Under the pieces are notes generated by a model. It was not told the DNA's origin and made no database searches. It saw only the letters and a program-made list of their open reading frames with translations. DNA of 6,395 bases from the NCBI GenBank assembly GCA_022574795.1, contig JACZRJ010000028.1, positions 1-6,395 on the forward strand, read 5' to 3'. Position numbers and translations under genes: made by a program. Below, piece after piece: positions 5,030 through 6,395 of this stretch (position 1 is the stretch's first letter; every line of letters starts with the position of its first letter). The DNA comes from Patescibacteria group bacterium (GTDB lineage Bacteria; Patescibacteriota; Andersenbacteria; UBA10190).

Positions 5030-5245
5030 ATTTCGACTGAGCCTGGTTTCACAAAAAGAAGGGTCGTGTTGATGGCGACCCTTTGGCTGCTTTCTCTTTT
5101 GCAACTTGATTAGAATACGGCGGGCTTGTTTGACGTGACTGACGACAGATCCGGGTAGAGCATCTCGATTGCGTCGATCACAGTCAACAATTTCATTTAG
5201 CAATCTTAAGGCCCATCTTTCTGCGCCATCGTTGCGATGAGACAT
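4979..5245 (-). CDS. Possible small protein, 88 aa, unrecognised
   Basis: The start is supported by AAAGG 6 nt before the ATG on the minus strand. The N-terminal half (ERWALRLLNEIVD, then QARRILIKLQKRK) would form amphipathic, basic helices, and codon use looks ordinary. Against it, the ORF overlaps the 3' end of the CAP gene by about 50 bp on the opposite strand. A hairpin with a T-tract on this strand (5051-5083) also lies inside its last third, so a transcript might end before the stop. No clear promoter was seen. No family was recognised. It may be a real small basic protein, a frameshifted gene or a chance ORF. Confidence 0.38.
   Translation of the reverse strand: MSHRNDGAERWALRLLNEIVDCDRRNRDALPGSVVSHVKQARRILIKLQKRKQPKGRHQHDPSFCETRLSRNLAISQAAVEGFNLRVK
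5051..5083. terminator. Bidirectional intrinsic terminator downstream of the CAP gene
   Basis: The stem AAGGGTCG/CGACCCTT (8 bp, 5059-5066 with 5076-5083) has a 9-nt loop. On the plus strand it follows the CAP stop by about 30 bp but has only a short T run. On the minus strand the stem is followed by CTTTTTG, the better T-tract. It could serve both directions. Confidence 0.7.
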
Positions 5246-5467
5246 GGCGTACCTTTCATAAAAAAGAACTGAACGGTAACAATTCGTATCTTCAGCATAC
5301 TATCATTTTCTTTGTTTCGCAGTGTAGATCCAACTTCGCCTGTTAGGCTTCGCTGGGCAGGCAGGATCAGAACTTTTTTTCTGACAACTGCCGAATATAT
5401 TAAAATACCTGTTTTCGCCGAGAAAACTGCGTAGAATTAATGATAACGCAGAGCCCCATGACTGCAT
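5246..5467. other. Intergenic stretch with inverted repeats, no gene seen
   Basis: This stretch holds a long imperfect hairpin (5327-5368), GTTTTC-GCCGA-GAAAAC (5411-5427), and an inverted repeat CTGCGT/ACGCAG with a 13-nt gap (5427-5451). The last two overlap by one base and lie 17-57 bp upstream of the -35 of the next gene, a position compatible with regulator binding. No ORF with start signals was found. Confidence 0.5.
5327..5380 (+). terminator. Possible terminator-like hairpin with T7
   Basis: GATCC (5327-5331) pairs with GGATC (5364-5368), and GCCTG (5338-5342) with CAGGC (5358-5362), forming an interrupted stem. Seven T follow (5374-5380), but after a 5-nt gap, so it is atypical. Its outer parts recur at 6158-6192 without the inner hairpin. 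Confidence 0.35.
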
Positions 5468-5496
5468 TTGACATAAGACTAACTATATTCTATGGT
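5468..5496 (+). promoter_or_regulatory. Promoter of the 126-aa gene
   Basis: TTGACA (5468-5473), a 17-bp spacer and TATGGT (5491-5496) form a strong promoter with a perfect -35. The expected start near 5503 gives a leader of about 70 nt ending in AAGGAG (5560-5565), 6 nt before the ATG at 5572. Confidence 0.75.
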
Positions 5497-5571
5497 GTCA
5501 AGTAGGCTCAATTGTTTTCTACCGTAAAAAGTTCTTTCAAAACCATAAAAACCCTTCTCAAGGAGTCGACC

Positions 5572-5952
5572 ATGCCAATTTTTCCTGATATGGATGAAAT
5601 GGATATCGCGCAGCAATCCGCTAACGAAGCGGCGCAGCAAGACTTGATTCGCGGGAAATATTACCGTTTTGATCCGCCGGTGTCCGCGACTGGTTTTCCG
5701 ACCGGCGGTTCCAATGTTTGTGAAGAGAGCGAATTAGAGTTTAGTCGCGGATGGTACATCGGTTTTAGTCGCGATCAGCATATTTTCCAGGGCACGCCGA
5801 TCAATGACCATCGCGTCATTCCCGTACCTAAAAGATACGAGAACACTGCGAACACTGATGATATTGTAGAGCGGCTTCGGGTTTGCTACTTCCATATTCT
5901 GTTTATCGGCGGGAGTAAGGCCATCCTGGATGAGAATCAGGGTAGCAACTGA
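5572..5952 (+). CDS. Unrecognised 126-aa soluble protein
   Basis: I do not recognise the family. The start is set at the ATG at 5572 because AAGGAG lies 6 nt before it. An in-frame TTG 60 bp upstream (5512) has no such site and would fall within the leader. The product is acidic at its N-terminus (PDMDEMDIAQQ). A predicted strand-rich middle follows (GKYYRFDPPVS, ELEFSRGWYIGF), then a helix-like stretch (TDDIVERLRVC) and a hydrophobic strand (YFHILFIGG). There is no signal peptide and no full membrane segment. Cysteines are C50 and C105. It is transcribed alone, from a consensus-like promoter to a strong terminator about 50 bp after the stop, suggesting substantial expression. Confidence 0.82.
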   Translation: MPIFPDMDEMDIAQQSANEAAQQDLIRGKYYRFDPPVSATGFPTGGSNVCEESELEFSRGWYIGFSRDQHIFQGTPINDHRVIPVPKRYENTANTDDIVERLRVCYFHILFIGGSKAILDENQGSN

Positions 5953-6001
5953 TCTCTTGCACCTCACCCTACCGCAGATGAAACCAACACTTGTTACCAA
6001 C

Positions 6002-6035
6002 AGACCGCATGGTTCGCCCAGCGGTCTTTTTCTTT
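6002..6035 (+). terminator. Intrinsic terminator after the 126-aa gene
   Basis: The perfect 7-bp stem AGACCGC/GCGGTCT has a 12-nt loop that can add a short GG-TTCG-CC cap. TTTTCTTTG follows. It lies about 50 bp after the TGA stop. Confidence 0.88.
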
Positions 6036-6040
6036 GTTCC

Positions 6041-6098
6041 GGGACGAGCACTGAAACTCACATTTGTGAGTTCCAGCGTAAAGGACTCTTCTCGTCCC
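6041..6098. repeat. Nested inverted repeats after the terminator
   Basis: The outer arms GGGACGAG (6041-6048) and CTCGTCCC (6091-6098) enclose a perfect inner palindrome AACTCACA-TT-TGTGAGTT (6055-6072). There is no T-tract. The inner part resembles a dimeric regulator site or a small hairpin; function unknown. Confidence 0.6.
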
Positions 6099-6123
6099 AT
6101 GTCCGGAGAGCCATGATGGAACA

Positions 6124-6148
6124 AAAATCGGGCGCAAGGCCCAATTTT
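6124..6148. terminator. Possible bidirectional terminator hairpin
   Basis: AAAAT-c-GGGC (6124-6133) pairs with GCCC-a-ATTTT (6139-6148) around a GCAAG loop with one C/A mismatch. The A-run on one side and T-run on the other would suit termination in both directions. Outer GGAAC/GTTCC arms (from 6119 to 6162) could extend it. Confidence 0.45.
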
Positions 6149-6152
6149 CATT

Positions 6153-6264
6153 TCATGGTTCCGCAGTGTGGACAGTATCAGAACCTTTTTCCAAACAGCA
6201 TCGGGCCACTTTCAGATACCAAATTATGTAGCAAAAGGGTGAGGTATGCTGATTTTATCCTCTC
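6153..6264. other. Intergenic stretch before the last promoter
   Basis: It contains the second copy of two short blocks also found at 5314-5381 (GTTCCGCAGTGTGGA at 6158-6172 and ATCAGAACCTTTTTCC at 6177-6192). Nothing else could be assigned, and no credible ORF is present. Confidence 0.5.
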
Positions 6265-6293
6265 TTGACAGGATTCATAGATTGTGCTAATGT
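6265..6293 (+). promoter_or_regulatory. Promoter of the last gene
   Basis: A perfect TTGACA (6265-6270), a 17-bp spacer and TAATGT (6288-6293) preceded by TGC (extended -10) form a strong promoter. The expected start is near 6300. Confidence 0.75.
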
Positions 6294-6302
6294 CATAAAC
6301 GT

Positions 6303-6323
6303 AAATCTGTGAGTAACAGATTT
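6303..6323 (+). promoter_or_regulatory. Hairpin at the extreme 5' end of the last gene's leader
   Basis: AAATCTGT-GAGTA-ACAGATTT is a perfect 8-bp stem that begins about 3 nt after the predicted transcription start. A hairpin placed there is known in other mRNAs to slow 5'-end-dependent decay. The leader then runs about 33 nt to the ATG, with TGAGGA (6343-6348) as ribosome binding site. Confidence 0.55.
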
Positions 6324-6356
6324 GGCACTTTCACAACCTTTTTGAGGAACCTAGTC

Positions 6357-6395
6357 ATGAGTAATGACAACAGCATCAACCGAATGTTCAAGCTC
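6357..6395 (+). CDS. Start of an unrecognised gene (3' end outside window)
   Basis: Only 13 codons are visible (MSNDNSINRMFKL), too few to assign a family. The ATG is well supported: TGAGGA lies 8 nt upstream, with a strong promoter and a structured leader before it. The visible start is polar and not a signal peptide so far. Confidence 0.7.
   Translation, partial: MSNDNSINRMFKL

Noticed and set aside
5512..5571. Upstream TTG start for the 126-aa gene
   Set aside because: There is no ribosome binding site there, it lies just after the predicted transcription start, and the ATG at 5572 has AAGGAG at ideal spacing.
5734..6268. Open frames on both strands over the 126-aa gene end and the following intergenic region
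   Set aside because: They run through a strong terminator and several inverted repeats, lack ribosome binding sites, and show no family features.

Overview
The window looks like a piece of a bacterial chromosome with several genes of no recognisable family. It has roughly balanced base composition, small genes, a standard genetic code (TGA acts as stop, for example for ftsX) and a tRNA gene without an encoded CCA end. FtsEX, an orphan ABC ATPase, a membrane-anchored CAP-domain protein and many unfamiliar short genes would suit a candidate-phyla (Patescibacteria/CPR-like) genome. That placement is inference; no marker gene here proves it.

Layout. Positions 1-1331 hold the 3' part of ftsE and a complete ftsX, the ATPase and membrane parts of the cell-division FtsEX complex, 3 bp apart. 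Convergent to them, with a 9-bp gap, is a minus-strand ABC ATPase (1341-2294) in which several catalytic motifs are altered. A minus-strand tRNA-Arg(CCG) follows (2403-2475). Then comes an unrecognised 196-residue, six-cysteine protein (2601-3191) with a near-consensus promoter and an intrinsic terminator.

Positions 3192-3925 lack a credible gene. About 430 bp (3290-3720) form a mosaic of nested direct repeats, each block containing hairpins. One short hairpin occurs five times, and one copy carries a compensated base-pair change, which suggests that a folded RNA (or single-stranded DNA) is what is conserved. A composite inverted repeat closes the region. Two nearly identical 17/18-bp sequences lie outside it on either side. 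A possible small RNA with an intrinsic terminator (about 3761-3866) follows.

Positions 3926-5029 encode a membrane-anchored extracellular CAP (SCP/YkwD-like) protein with a C-terminal predicted coiled-coil region. After it lie a doubtful small minus-strand ORF (4979-5245), an unrecognised 126-residue protein (5572-5952) and the first 13 codons of another gene (6357-6395). The last two each have a TTGACA-type promoter with a 17-bp spacer and a good ribosome binding site. The intergenic stretches before them share two conserved sequence blocks.

Two modes of expression are apparent. The 196-aa, 126-aa and final genes have -35/-10 promoters, leaders and Shine-Dalgarno sites. The ABC ATPase and CAP genes instead carry TATACT exactly 8 nt before the ATG, which suggests leaderless or nearly leaderless mRNAs.
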